Of a stretch of 64,000 bases of DNA, positions 18,902-27,686 are shown piece by piece. The position numbers were made by a program, and so were the translations under genes. Each line of letters begins with the position of its first letter. Position 1 is the stretch's first letter. The notes beneath the pieces are model-generated. The model was given only the letters and a program-made list of their open reading frames with translations. It did not search any database and had not been told where the DNA came from. Source of the DNA: JAQVIJ01 sp041287365 (lineage in GTDB: Bacteria; Desulfobacterota; Dissulfuribacteria; Dissulfuribacterales; DYLC01); assembly GCA_041287365.1 (NCBI GenBank), contig JBEULL010000018.1, positions 248,001 to 312,000 of the forward strand, in the 5' to 3' direction.

Positions 18902-21337
18902 TTAGCCCCTTTTCATCAGAGATGCTATGGCCTCGATGAGATCTGTAATTCCAAAGGGCTTTTGCAGAAATGCAATGTTTTTCTGCTGCAATACCGCCAT
19001 ATCCCTTTCTTCAATGGCAAAGCCTGACATGAATATGGCCTTAATGTCACCATATACGGATGAGAGTTCTCTCCAAAGTTCTATGCCGCTGATGCCTGGC
19101 ATTGCAATGTCTGTAACGACTATATCCACTTCAGGCCTTTCTTCATTTATGACTCGCAGACACTCCTTCGGATCAGTGTAAGTCTTGACTTTATGGCCGT
19201 GGGCTGAAAGCACCATGGAAACCATGGAGACTATGTGTTCGTCGTCGTCCACCACCAGAAGGTTCAAACCTTTTTCCTCGCTGACCTGCTTGTCTGGTTG
19301 CAACTGAGCAGGAGCCTCAGCGGAGTTACATGCGCTGTCTGAGTCCATCGCAGGAAATGTAATGGTGAAAACTGTGCCCTTTCCTACCTCGCTCTTTACG
19401 CTTATCTCTCCGCTATGCTGTTTCACAATGCCATAGACAGTGAATAGGCCCAGGCCGGTTCCGTGTTCAGGCCCCTTTGTGGTGAAAAACGGGTCGAATA
19501 TGCGCTCCTGAACCGCCATGCTCATACCACAGCCCGTATCGCTCACTTGCAAAATCACACGTCTGCAACTGCCCTCATGAGACTGTATCTCCTCGTTTCT
19601 GGTCTCTATGGTGACTGTCCCGCCTTCAGGCATGGCATCCCTTGCATTCAGAAGCAGGTTCATAAGTATCTGTTCCATCTGCCCTTTGTCCGCCAGTACA
19701 GAAAAGAGATTTGAAGCCAATTTCGTTTCAATCCGTATATTTTCTCCCAAAAGATGAAACAGACCGTTTTTAAGCTCCATGATCACGGAATTCAAATCTA
19801 TTTTTTTCGGCTCTGATTCCGTTCTTTTGCCGAAGGCCAATATCTGTTTTACTATTTCGGCAGCCCGCTTCGCAGCCTTCTTGATCTCCAGCAGATAGGC
19901 ATGCATTTTTTCATGGGTGGATACCATCTGAAGCCCCATCTCAGCATATCCAAGCACCGGCATGAGAAAATTGTTGAGGTTATGGGCTATACCGCCCGCA
20001 AGCCTGCCAACTGCCTCCAGTTTATGAGCCTGCATCAGTTGTCGTTGAATCTCCATGGCCTGATTCAATGCCCTTTTCTTGTCCGTGATATCTCGAGACA
20101 GAATGATGAAATGAGGCTGCTGTCCTTTAGGCATCTTTTTGGGTACCACATTGAACTCGAACCATCTCAGGTTCCCATGCACCTCCAGTGAATATTCACC
20201 TGTGGAGCGGCCAAGGGTCAAGGCTGTTTGAAGTCCCCTCATACCGGCCTCCGCCGCTTCGGCAGGCAGGCAATCCACAAGGGTCTTTCCTATAAAATCT
20301 TCTTTGGGAACCAAAAGAAGTTCAGGACTCGAGGAGTGAAAGTCATAAAAACGGCCCGAGATGTCCACCTCGAACAGCAGGTCTGGAAGTGCATTCAGTG
20401 TGGCCTCCAGATGGTTTTTGATACCTGTCAATTCTCGCGTGCGGCGGACTACCATGTAACGCAGGACAAGCACCATCATGCACAGGATAACGACCGTTCC
20501 TGCTCCAATCCACATGAGCAGCAAGAGTCTGTCGTTCAAGGGCGTTGCTATGGGTCTTCCCATCCATTTGTTTCGAATCTGCTCATATTCCTGCGAAGTA
20601 ATGGCTGCAAAACCCTTTTGAACCGTATTGAAAAGCTCTTTGTCTCCCTTTCTGACTGCCCTGTGAAACTCACCGCTATATAGAGGAAAGGCATATCGAA
20701 AGTCATCCTTCGCCTTTTTCTTATAAATCAGAAAATTGGCAGGCGGTTCATCCATACAGAACACCTTCAGCCTTTTCTCCACAGCCTCATTTATTATGGC
20801 CTCATAACTGGAGTAAAGACGAATGTCCTTTATACCATGGTCATTAAGCCAATCCACACAGGCATCGCCTGCCTTGACCCCGACCACAAAACCCCGTAGG
20901 CTGGTGAGGTCCGTAATGCCTGCAATATCTCTGTATATATAGATGGCCACAGGTATGGGCTCATGAGGCGGCAAAAAGTCTAAAAAGGTCTCTCTTTGCT
21001 GCGTTCTAAAGGTGGTATCTATCACATCAGCCTTTCCTTCAGCCATAGCCCGCAGACAATCGGCCCAATCCATGCCTGTGAGCACAACGGTGATGCCGGT
21101 CTTCTCCTGCCACAGTTTCCATTCGTCCACCAGCTTGCCCACCAATTTGCCCTGTTCATTTCTAAAGACATAAGGCGGATAGTTGTCGTCCAAGACCACG
21201 GTTATGGAGGAGCGCTCGCCATAACTCGCAGCATCGATAAGAGGCAATATAGCCAGAAAAATGCCGATGGCCAGAAAGAATAACCGATATGACCCATATC
21301 CACGGTATCGCCTTGAATCTGGGCATCTGCCCCTCAT
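18902..21337 (-). CDS. Hybrid histidine kinase with periplasmic solute-binding (SBP_bac_3), PAS and receiver domains
   Basis: An 811-residue sensor. A signal anchor (about residues 18-37) precedes a type-3 periplasmic binding-protein domain (about 45-262), recognised from VVLDDNYPPYVFRNEQGKLVG and LRGFVVGVKAGD. A membrane helix (about 269-296) leads to a PAS domain (about 310-420). The HisKA H-box GGIAHNLNNFLMPVLGYAE has its His near residue 454, followed by a HATPase domain (MNLLLNARDAMPEGG, GTGLGLFTVYGIVKQHSGEI). A C-terminal receiver domain starts at LNLLVVDDDEHI with phosphoacceptor Asp near 739 (VVTDIAMPG). It likely senses a small organic ligand directly in the periplasm. Its stop region overlaps nothing; its 5' end overlaps the ttcA-like stop by 4 bp. 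No separate response regulator is adjacent. Confidence 0.92.
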   Translation of the reverse strand: MRGRCPDSRRYRGYGSYRLFFLAIGIFLAILPLIDAASYGERSSITVVLDDNYPPYVFRNEQGKLVGKLVDEWKLWQEKTGITVVLTGMDWADCLRAMAEGKADVIDTTFRTQQRETFLDFLPPHEPIPVAIYIYRDIAGITDLTSLRGFVVGVKAGDACVDWLNDHGIKDIRLYSSYEAIINEAVEKRLKVFCMDEPPANFLIYKKKAKDDFRYAFPLYSGEFHRAVRKGDKELFNTVQKGFAAITSQEYEQIRNKWMGRPIATPLNDRLLLLMWIGAGTVVILCMMVLVLRYMVVRRTRELTGIKNHLEATLNALPDLLFEVDISGRFYDFHSSSPELLLVPKEDFIGKTLVDCLPAEAAEAGMRGLQTALTLGRSTGEYSLEVHGNLRWFEFNVVPKKMPKGQQPHFIILSRDITDKKRALNQAMEIQRQLMQAHKLEAVGRLAGGIAHNLNNFLMPVLGYAEMGLQMVSTHEKMHAYLLEIKKAAKRAAEIVKQILAFGKRTESEPKKIDLNSVIMELKNGLFHLLGENIRIETKLASNLFSVLADKGQMEQILMNLLLNARDAMPEGGTVTIETRNEEIQSHEGSCRRVILQVSDTGCGMSMAVQERIFDPFFTTKGPEHGTGLGLFTVYGIVKQHSGEISVKSEVGKGTVFTITFPAMDSDSACNSAEAPAQLQPDKQVSEEKGLNLLVVDDDEHIVSMVSMVLSAHGHKVKTYTDPKECLRVINEERPEVDIVVTDIAMPGISGIELWRELSSVYGDIKAIFMSGFAIEERDMAVLQQKNIAFLQKPFGITDLIEAIASLMKRG

Positions 21338-22056
21338 AGCAAATATTCCTTTCTCACGTTGGATAGCCCCTTGAAGATGTTGTCTCGAATGCGGCGATCA
21401 GTTTCATATAGATTCGTCAGCAAGGATTTTATACCCTCGCGGCGTGTTTTACCAGCGGACGGGCAAGGATTTTGTGACACAGGCAAACACAATTCCATTG
21501 CCATGCGTTCAATCTTGTCCTTGGAAACCAGTGCCAAAGGACGAATGAGAGTGAGACGTCCTTGAAACATCTCCTGTTTTGGAACCATGGTGCTCATCTC
21601 ACCGGCATAACAGAGGTTCAGGAAAAATGTTTCTATGAGGTCATCCTGATTGTGCCCCAGGGCCAGTTTGTTGCAACCGAGAGCGGCAGTCAACTGAAAC
21701 AGCCGCTTTCTGCGCCATAGGGAACAGAGAAAGCACGGGCTTTTGCCTCGATTAAATGCAGAATGCGCCAGAATGCCGTAGTCCGTATCCTCCATGTGAA
21801 AAGAAAGGCCCATTTTGCGAAAAAAGTCCAAAAGTAGCCTTCTGGCCTGGGATTGAAACCCCATATCCAGATATACAGGAATGATAGTGTATGAAATGGG
21901 CGCCTTCTGAAGCCAGTGGCGCAGAAACCATAGAAGCAGAAGGCTGTCCGAGCCGCCGGAAACAGCCACGAGAATGCGGTCGCCGTCCTGCAGCAACCCG
22001 TATTGGTGTATGGCCTGGCCCACCAGATGATTTACACGTTTTTTCAAAAATCCCAT
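21334..22056 (-). CDS. TtcA-family tRNA thiolation ATPase
   Basis: A 240-residue N-type ATP pyrophosphatase of the TtcA/TilS superfamily. The P-loop is VAVSGGSDSLLLLWFL. The CxxC pair PCFLCSLWRRKRLF and the ALGHNQDDLIETFFLNLCYAGEMSTMVPKQ stretch are characteristic of TtcA, which inserts sulfur at cytidine 32 of tRNA using an Fe-S cluster. A further Cys (NPCPS) lies near the C terminus. I chose the ATG at 22056 (MGFLKKRV), because the longer reading from 22116 would run into ispDF. It is closely linked to ispDF (20 bp) and to the hybrid kinase. Confidence 0.85.
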   Translation of the reverse strand: MGFLKKRVNHLVGQAIHQYGLLQDGDRILVAVSGGSDSLLLLWFLRHWLQKAPISYTIIPVYLDMGFQSQARRLLLDFFRKMGLSFHMEDTDYGILAHSAFNRGKSPCFLCSLWRRKRLFQLTAALGCNKLALGHNQDDLIETFFLNLCYAGEMSTMVPKQEMFQGRLTLIRPLALVSKDKIERMAMELCLPVSQNPCPSAGKTRREGIKSLLTNLYETDRRIRDNIFKGLSNVRKEYLL

Positions 22057-22076
22057 AATACGTGAATCAGGGCCGT

Positions 22077-23345
22077 TTAAGACACCTGTTTTGCCACAAG
22101 CACTGTGGCATAACAAGCCATTCCCTCGCCTTTTCCAGCAAATCCCATGCCCTCAGTGGTAGTGGCCTTTATGTTTATACATGCGGCAGGTGCAGCGCAG
22201 ATTTCAGCTATATTGCCTCGCATTTCTTGAAAATAAGGGGCCAGCTTGGGGGCCTGGGCCACCAGAGTGATATCTGCGTTTTCCACAGAAAAACCTCGTG
22301 CATGGGCCAGTTTCACCACCTCTTTTAAAAGCAGAAGACTGGAGATGTCTTTATATCGCATATCGGAATCAGGGAAATGACAGCCTATATCCCCTTCTCC
22401 CATGGCGCCCAATATGGCGTCGCACAGGGCGTGAGTCAGCACATCCGCATCAGAATGGCCGTCCAGACCAAAATCAAAGGGTATCTCCACTCCGCCCAGA
22501 ACCAGCCTTCTGCCTGCTGTCAAACGATGGGCATCGTAGCCCATGCCCACTCGTATTCTTGGCATTTCGCAAGGGCTCGCTGCCTTGTGTGCAGGAAATG
22601 AAAGGTGAGCACGCACTTGGGCTGTACTTGGGAATTTAGTGGTGTCTTTCGTTTTTTCGCTATTACGGGCCTGTAGAATCAATTCAGCCAGTTGAAGGTC
22701 AACCGGCTCCGTTATCTTGAGATTGGTCCAATCAGAGCTCATAACCGCAACTGGAACACCTATGAGCTCCAAAAGCCCTGCCTCATCCGTAAAAGAAAGT
22801 CCTTTTTTGTCCGCCTCTTCATAGGCTCGAAGCAGGTCTGCCTTTTTGCAAACCTGAGGGGTCTGAGCCAGAAAAAGCCGATCACGAGGAATAGTGCGAA
22901 GTATCAAGCCGTCTTCGTCTGTCTCTTTAACAGTATCCATCACAGGGGCTGCAAGCAGGGCAGCGCCCAAATCCTTGGCCAGAATACATAGTTCTTCTAT
23001 GACATCAGGTGTTACAAGAGGCCTTGCACCGTCGTGCACCGCCACCCAATTCAGAGCAGGGTCAGTGGCAAGCAGGGCGTTTTTTACAGACTCCTGACGG
23101 GAAGCCCCTCCCTCCACCAGCCTCACAGGCTTTACTGACATGAGGTCCTGCATGGCAAGGGTCGCCTGTTCCATGTAATCTGTATGCACAGCCACTACCA
23201 CCTCTTGAATGAAATCAGCCAAAAGCATGGCATTGACGCTGTGATAGAGCACAGGTCTGCCATTTAGGGGCAAAAACTGCTTGGGCACCACAGAGCCAAA
23301 ACGCACTCCCATGCCTGCCGCCGCGACTATTCCGGAAACCCTCAT
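22077..23345 (-). CDS. ispDF: Bifunctional IspD/IspF (MEP cytidylyltransferase / MEcPP synthase)
   Basis: A natural fusion of two non-consecutive steps of the methylerythritol-phosphate isoprenoid pathway. IspD (about residues 1-230) has AAAGMGVRFGSVVPKQF and VHDGARPLVTPDV. IspF (about 265-422) has GYDAHRLTAGRRLVLGGVEIPF, HSDADVLTHALCDAILGAMGEGDIG (metal ligands) and the TTEGMGFAGKGEGMACYA end. A 35-residue linker joins them. The fusion occurs in several proteobacterial lineages. The gene lies between a GlcD-like flavoprotein and the ttcA-like gene, all on the minus strand. Confidence 0.97.
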   Translation of the reverse strand: MRVSGIVAAAGMGVRFGSVVPKQFLPLNGRPVLYHSVNAMLLADFIQEVVVAVHTDYMEQATLAMQDLMSVKPVRLVEGGASRQESVKNALLATDPALNWVAVHDGARPLVTPDVIEELCILAKDLGAALLAAPVMDTVKETDEDGLILRTIPRDRLFLAQTPQVCKKADLLRAYEEADKKGLSFTDEAGLLELIGVPVAVMSSDWTNLKITEPVDLQLAELILQARNSEKTKDTTKFPSTAQVRAHLSFPAHKAASPCEMPRIRVGMGYDAHRLTAGRRLVLGGVEIPFDFGLDGHSDADVLTHALCDAILGAMGEGDIGCHFPDSDMRYKDISSLLLLKEVVKLAHARGFSVENADITLVAQAPKLAPYFQEMRGNIAEICAAPAACINIKATTTEGMGFAGKGEGMACYATVLVAKQVS

Positions 23346-23363
23346 ACTACCCCCTATCTACCA

Positions 23364-24743
23364 TCAGATATCAAAAATCTTATCAGGATTTAATATCCCT
23401 TTGACATCGAAGACCTTTTTTATATTTTTCATAAGAGACACGACCTCTTTGCCCAGTTCCTTTTCAAGAAATGCCTTTTTGGTAAGCCCTATTCCGTGTT
23501 CTCCGGAGATGGTGCCACCCAAATCAAGGGCGGTCTGAAATATTTCTGTCATAACCTGTTGAATCTTAGGGCTTTCAGGCCCTTCTTGAAACAGACAGTT
23601 GACGTGAAGATTGCCGTCTCCAGCATGGCCGAAGCTCAGAATATACACATCGTATTTCTCTCCCAGGGCATGAAGACGTTTAATTGTCTCTGGCAGGGCA
23701 TGCCGTGGAACACAGATATCCTCGCTGATTCGACTGCAATACGCCAATCTTTTTATGGCAGGAGATATGCCTCGACGAACGGACCAGATTTTCTGCACGT
23801 CCTGCTGACTTTCAGCCGATTTGTAATAGACGGCCCTGTTTAACTTACAACACTCCAGCACTGTTGCAAGCTCGTATGCGACTCCATCCTGAGTACCGTC
23901 CACCTCCAGAAGCAGCATGGCCTTTGCGTCGGCAGGCACTGAATCGGGCATATCCTTTGATACACACCGAAGGGAGACTTCGTCCAAAAATTCGGCGGCG
24001 CGAGGCAGTATTCCGACATTAAATATGGCAAGCACGGCATTCATCGCTGAAGAGGTGTCTGAAAAAAAGGCGAGCAATGTGCCGACTCGCTGAGGTCTTG
24101 GAATCAGGCGCAGAAACAGCCTGGAGAACACGGCCAAGGTCCCTTCGGAGCCCACCAGAAGCCTGGTCAAGTCATAGCCTGCTACGCCCTTTGCGGTCCT
24201 TACACCGATATTTACGACATCACCGTTTGCCAGTACCACCTCCATTCCCCGCACATAATCTCTAGTTACGCCGTATTTCACGGCACGAGGCCCTCCTGCA
24301 CAGGTGGCGGCATTTCCTCCCAGCGTGCAAAAGGCCAGGCTTGCGGGATCCGGCGGATAGAAAAGCCCACGGCCCTCAACTACTCTCTGAAATTCACCTG
24401 TGACCACGCCAGGCTCCACCTCTGCCAGCAAATCCTCGTTGGATACGGAAACGATGCGATTCATGCGTGTAAGCGCCAGGGCGATTCCATTGTGAGGTAC
24501 ACTGGCGCCTGTCCTGCCGCTTCCGGCCCCTCGTGAAAACACAGGCACCCCTTCTTCATAGGCCAGTTTCAGACAACGGGCTATCTGCTCTGTGGAAACA
24601 GGGGTCAGTACACAGGCTGGATATGAGGTTATTCCGCTGGAATCATAAGAATAACAGGAGAGACTAAAGGGATCGCAGTAAAGATTTTCAGGACCTACGG
24701 CCTGCTTCAGGGCATCGAGAAAGTAGGGTTTAAGGGTATTCAT
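23364..24743 (-). CDS. FAD-linked oxidase, glycolate oxidase GlcD-like
   Basis: A 459-residue FAD-binding type-4 oxidoreductase, the flavin subunit family of glycolate and D-lactate dehydrogenases. The PP-loop region reads FSRGAGSGRTGASVPHNGIAL, followed by EVEPGVVTGEFQ and GGNAATCAGGPRAVKYGVTRDYVRG. The C-terminal FAD-oxidase_C domain ends SGEHGIGLTKKAFLEKELG. No partner Fe-S subunit (GlcF) is adjacent, so the electron acceptor is unclear. D-lactate or glycolate are family guesses. The ATG at 24743 is preferred; a TTG 12 bases upstream is an alternative. It lies 19 bp upstream of ispDF. Confidence 0.88.
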   Translation of the reverse strand: MNTLKPYFLDALKQAVGPENLYCDPFSLSCYSYDSSGITSYPACVLTPVSTEQIARCLKLAYEEGVPVFSRGAGSGRTGASVPHNGIALALTRMNRIVSVSNEDLLAEVEPGVVTGEFQRVVEGRGLFYPPDPASLAFCTLGGNAATCAGGPRAVKYGVTRDYVRGMEVVLANGDVVNIGVRTAKGVAGYDLTRLLVGSEGTLAVFSRLFLRLIPRPQRVGTLLAFFSDTSSAMNAVLAIFNVGILPRAAEFLDEVSLRCVSKDMPDSVPADAKAMLLLEVDGTQDGVAYELATVLECCKLNRAVYYKSAESQQDVQKIWSVRRGISPAIKRLAYCSRISEDICVPRHALPETIKRLHALGEKYDVYILSFGHAGDGNLHVNCLFQEGPESPKIQQVMTEIFQTALDLGGTISGEHGIGLTKKAFLEKELGKEVVSLMKNIKKVFDVKGILNPDKIFDI

Positions 24744-24764
24744 ACAGCGATTCAAAAGGCGCTG

Positions 24765-26120
24765 TCATTTTCCACGCCACCTCATCTTCTCCAGTTGAGT
24801 GGAAAGAAAATCGATCTCAGCCTTTAATTTCCCGCCGTCTTTAATAATTTGCTGCACCTGTTTGACCGCATGTATAACCGTGGCATGGTCCCTGCCGAAT
24901 GTCTTGCCTATTATCTCGAGGGATTCACATGTATATTGCCTGGCCAGATACATGCCCAACTGCCGCGGCCACAGCACGCTTCTCTTTCTGCTTTTGGATG
25001 TGAGTTCAGCCGTAGTCAGTTTATAAAAACGACACAACATCTCCTGAATGGCCTGAATATTCAGGTCAAGGGGCTGCCCCACCATATCTCCAAGCACCTC
25101 CTGTGCCAATTGAAGCGTGACCTCTTGTTTCATCAAGGTGGTGCGAGTCAAAAGCCCCGCCACAGCCCCTTCCAGCCGCCTCACATCCCCGAACAGGCGT
25201 TCAGCCAGATAATCCAGCACAATGTCAGGCACAACAAGACCGTTTCTCAATGCCTTTACCGCCAATATGTTGCGTCTTGTTTGCTGATCGGGCTCATCTA
25301 TATTGGCCATTATGGCGGCATTGAGACGGGAGCCCAGCCCTTCATGTAGATTTGCAAGCTGTACCGGAGGCTGATTGGCGGTCATGACAATGGTCTTTCC
25401 GCTCTCCATGAGTGTGTCTATTATCAGAGACAGTTCTGCCTGCGTGCGCTGCCTTCCAGAGAGGCAATGCACCTCTTCCAATAACAGGATATCGCATTCC
25501 TGCTGATATTTCTGCTTAAAACCATCGAATTGTCCGTCCTTTGCAGCCCGCACCACCTGATTGGTCAATTCATTGGCGGAAAGATAGGCTATGCGCATGG
25601 ACGGCCTGTTTTCAAGAATAAACTGGCCGGTAGCCTGAGACAGATGGCTTTTGCCAAGACCTGAAGGCGAATGCAGATACAGTATGTGTCCCTGGCTTAT
25701 TTCACCGCTTGCAATGGCCTTGCAGACGTCATGGGCATATCTGTTACATTCTCCGACCACGAATTCATCGAATGAATAATGTCTGCTGAAACGCAGGGCC
25801 GCAGGTTTTCTGGGGTTGAAATCCGGTAAGATGGCCTGCTGTGCTTGATTTTCCGGCTGTTTCAGGAATGCCTCCGCAGAATTTTCCTTTTTATAATCAC
25901 AGGTCAGACGGATCATACGATTTTCGAGCTCAGGGCAGCGAGAGAGCAGAGGCAGATAGTGTTCCTGCACCCACGAGGCGAAAAAACGGTTGGGACATCC
26001 GAGAATCAGGGTGTCTTCCTTTACGTCCACTACCTGTATAGGTTCTATCCAGACCTCGAAGCTGCTTTCAGAAACATGGGAACGCAGATAGTCCTTGACA
26101 GTATTCCAGACACTCTTCAT
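24765..26120 (-). CDS. dnaA: Chromosomal replication initiator DnaA
   Basis: A 451-residue DnaA, the AAA+ protein that binds oriC and opens the duplex. Domain I (about 1-90) begins MKSVWNTVKDYLRSHVSESSFEVWIEP. The AAA+ domain shows FSRHYSFDEFVVGECNRYAHD, then the P-loop SPSGLGKSHLSQATGQF, Walker B region DILLLEEVHCLSG and sensor 1 MTANQPP. Domain IV ends FGRDHATVIHAVKQVQQII, the DnaA-box-binding signature. The Walker B acidic pair is Glu-Glu rather than the common Asp-Asp, and the first P-loop Gly is Ser. dnaN does not follow; glcD-like and ispDF do, so the classic dnaA-dnaN-recF origin operon is broken up here. Confidence 0.95.
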   Translation of the reverse strand: MKSVWNTVKDYLRSHVSESSFEVWIEPIQVVDVKEDTLILGCPNRFFASWVQEHYLPLLSRCPELENRMIRLTCDYKKENSAEAFLKQPENQAQQAILPDFNPRKPAALRFSRHYSFDEFVVGECNRYAHDVCKAIASGEISQGHILYLHSPSGLGKSHLSQATGQFILENRPSMRIAYLSANELTNQVVRAAKDGQFDGFKQKYQQECDILLLEEVHCLSGRQRTQAELSLIIDTLMESGKTIVMTANQPPVQLANLHEGLGSRLNAAIMANIDEPDQQTRRNILAVKALRNGLVVPDIVLDYLAERLFGDVRRLEGAVAGLLTRTTLMKQEVTLQLAQEVLGDMVGQPLDLNIQAIQEMLCRFYKLTTAELTSKSRKRSVLWPRQLGMYLARQYTCESLEIIGKTFGRDHATVIHAVKQVQQIIKDGGKLKAEIDFLSTQLEKMRWRGK

Positions 26121-26573
26121 ATAGATATCTCTCCCATTTTCAAAACTTCCCTAAACGGCGTTCGCCGTCAGCATGAAGTCACTATGTCTTATTCAAAAAT
26201 GATGCTTCAGATTCATACAAGACCGTCACTTAACTGTCAAACAATGGTGCTTGTTATAAAATCACTTATCAGAAAAAAAGAAACAGCACTGCAGAATAGG
26301 ACATAACGATTTGTTTTATTTAGCTATTTGAAATAGATTTTGATAACTTCCTAAAATCCAAGCCTTTTTTGTTAACAAAAAATCAAATAAATCAAGTTAG
26401 TTACAATAGCATAATTTTTGGACAAGTTTTCAACATTCTATTTTCTCCTATTTTCTCATTTTTTTGAAGTTTTTCTAGTTGTTATGTCTTAGCTCATTAT
26501 TATTTTGCCCGTCTTTTAAAAACTCTTGCAAAACCCCTCTGTTATTTTCAAAGGGCCTTGCTATGATATAAAC
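26121..26573. other. AT-rich intergenic region upstream of dnaA (possible regulatory/origin region)
   Basis: A 453-bp divergent intergenic region, markedly AT-rich from about 26300 to 26480. It contains a perfect 18-bp palindrome, TTTTTTGTTAACAAAAAA, at 26365-26382, plus T-runs. I looked for DnaA boxes (TTWTNCACA) and found only one near match, TTTTCAACA at about 26427, so I cannot call an origin. It must hold the promoter of dnaA and that of the serine hydrolase gene, but no convincing sigma-70 pair is obvious. Confidence 0.4.
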
Positions 26574-27671
26574 ATGCAACAGTCTCGAGATGTTTTTCCC
26601 ATGTTGAACAGGGCCGTTGAGGCCAGGCTCTTTCCGGGCTGCTCCATCGCAGTATGGCATCGGAATGAAACAACATTCGTGAATCACGGCAGGCTCACCT
26701 ACAATGGAAGCTCTCCGCAAGTAACTTCAAATACATATTACGACCTGGCATCCCTGACCAAGCCACTGGTTACAAGTCTTTCCGTGTTGTATCTGTGCAG
26801 TACAAATCAGATTCAACTGGAATGGCCCATTAAAAAGGTATTGGGTCGTCGTTCCGGAAACCTGGCTGATATTCCGCTGAAATACCTGCTCTGCCACTCT
26901 TCAGGCCTTGCCGCCCATCTGAACTTATACGAGATATTGGCAGATATTGAACCGGCTCAAAGGAAGGACGCCTGCCTGAAACTGATCTCCTCCCTTGCCC
27001 TGAATGCGCCGGTCCCCACATACAGCGACCTCGGATTCATTCTGCTGGGTATTCTGCTGGAAGAACTGACCGAAACGCCGCTGAATGTGTTTTTTGAAGA
27101 ACGGATATGCCCTGAACTCGAAACAGACCAATTGTTTTTTTTACCCATCAAAGGGAAACGGAATGAGACGGCCCCCCACCGAAATACGGCCTTTGCTCCT
27201 ACGGGCTACTGTCCAGTGAGAAAGACCATGGTCACTGCCCAGGTAAACGACCTAAATGCCTGGTGGCTTGGTGGTGTGGCAGGACATGCCGGCATCTTCG
27301 GAAATACACACGGCCTGCTTAAGGCCCTTGTGCAGCTTATGGGCATTCATAACGGCCGCATCGATTCGAAGCGTATTCCTCGCACTTGGCTGAAGACATT
27401 TTTCACACCGGTTTCAGGCTCGCATACCAGGGCGCTTGGCTTCGATACACCCTCCATGCACTCCGCATCGGGCAGATATTTTTCCAGACATACAGTGGGG
27501 CATCTGGGCTGGACAGGCGTTTCCTTCTGGATGGATCTGAAACAAGAAGTTATAATTATTTTTTTATGCAACAGACCGTTTCCTCGTGCAGACAATACAC
27601 AAAACTTAGATGCCATGCGTGAATTCAGACCGGCCATACACGATCTGTTATGGGAACTTTTTATAAAATGA
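26574..27671 (+). CDS. Serine hydrolase, class C beta-lactamase / EstB-like family
   Basis: A 365-residue penicillin-binding-protein-fold serine hydrolase. The nucleophile motif S-L-T-K is at residues 60-63 (YYDLASLTKPLVTS). A Tyr motif follows at PTYSDLGFILLG and a C-terminal H-x-G motif at VGHLGWTGVSFW. No signal peptide is seen, so the protein is probably cytoplasmic, unlike true AmpC beta-lactamases. Members include esterases and peptidoglycan-recycling hydrolases; the substrate is unknown. I chose ATG 26574 over the upstream in-frame TTG at 26526 because homology starts with the FPMLNRAVEARLFPGCSIAV region. Confidence 0.83.
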   Translation: MQQSRDVFPMLNRAVEARLFPGCSIAVWHRNETTFVNHGRLTYNGSSPQVTSNTYYDLASLTKPLVTSLSVLYLCSTNQIQLEWPIKKVLGRRSGNLADIPLKYLLCHSSGLAAHLNLYEILADIEPAQRKDACLKLISSLALNAPVPTYSDLGFILLGILLEELTETPLNVFFEERICPELETDQLFFLPIKGKRNETAPHRNTAFAPTGYCPVRKTMVTAQVNDLNAWWLGGVAGHAGIFGNTHGLLKALVQLMGIHNGRIDSKRIPRTWLKTFFTPVSGSHTRALGFDTPSMHSASGRYFSRHTVGHLGWTGVSFWMDLKQEVIIIFLCNRPFPRADNTQNLDAMREFRPAIHDLLWELFIK

Positions 27672-27686
27672 AGGAAATACCGTTAA

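Noticed and set aside
26121..26573. oriC upstream of dnaA
   Set aside because: I found only one near-consensus DnaA box, so AT-richness alone was not enough.
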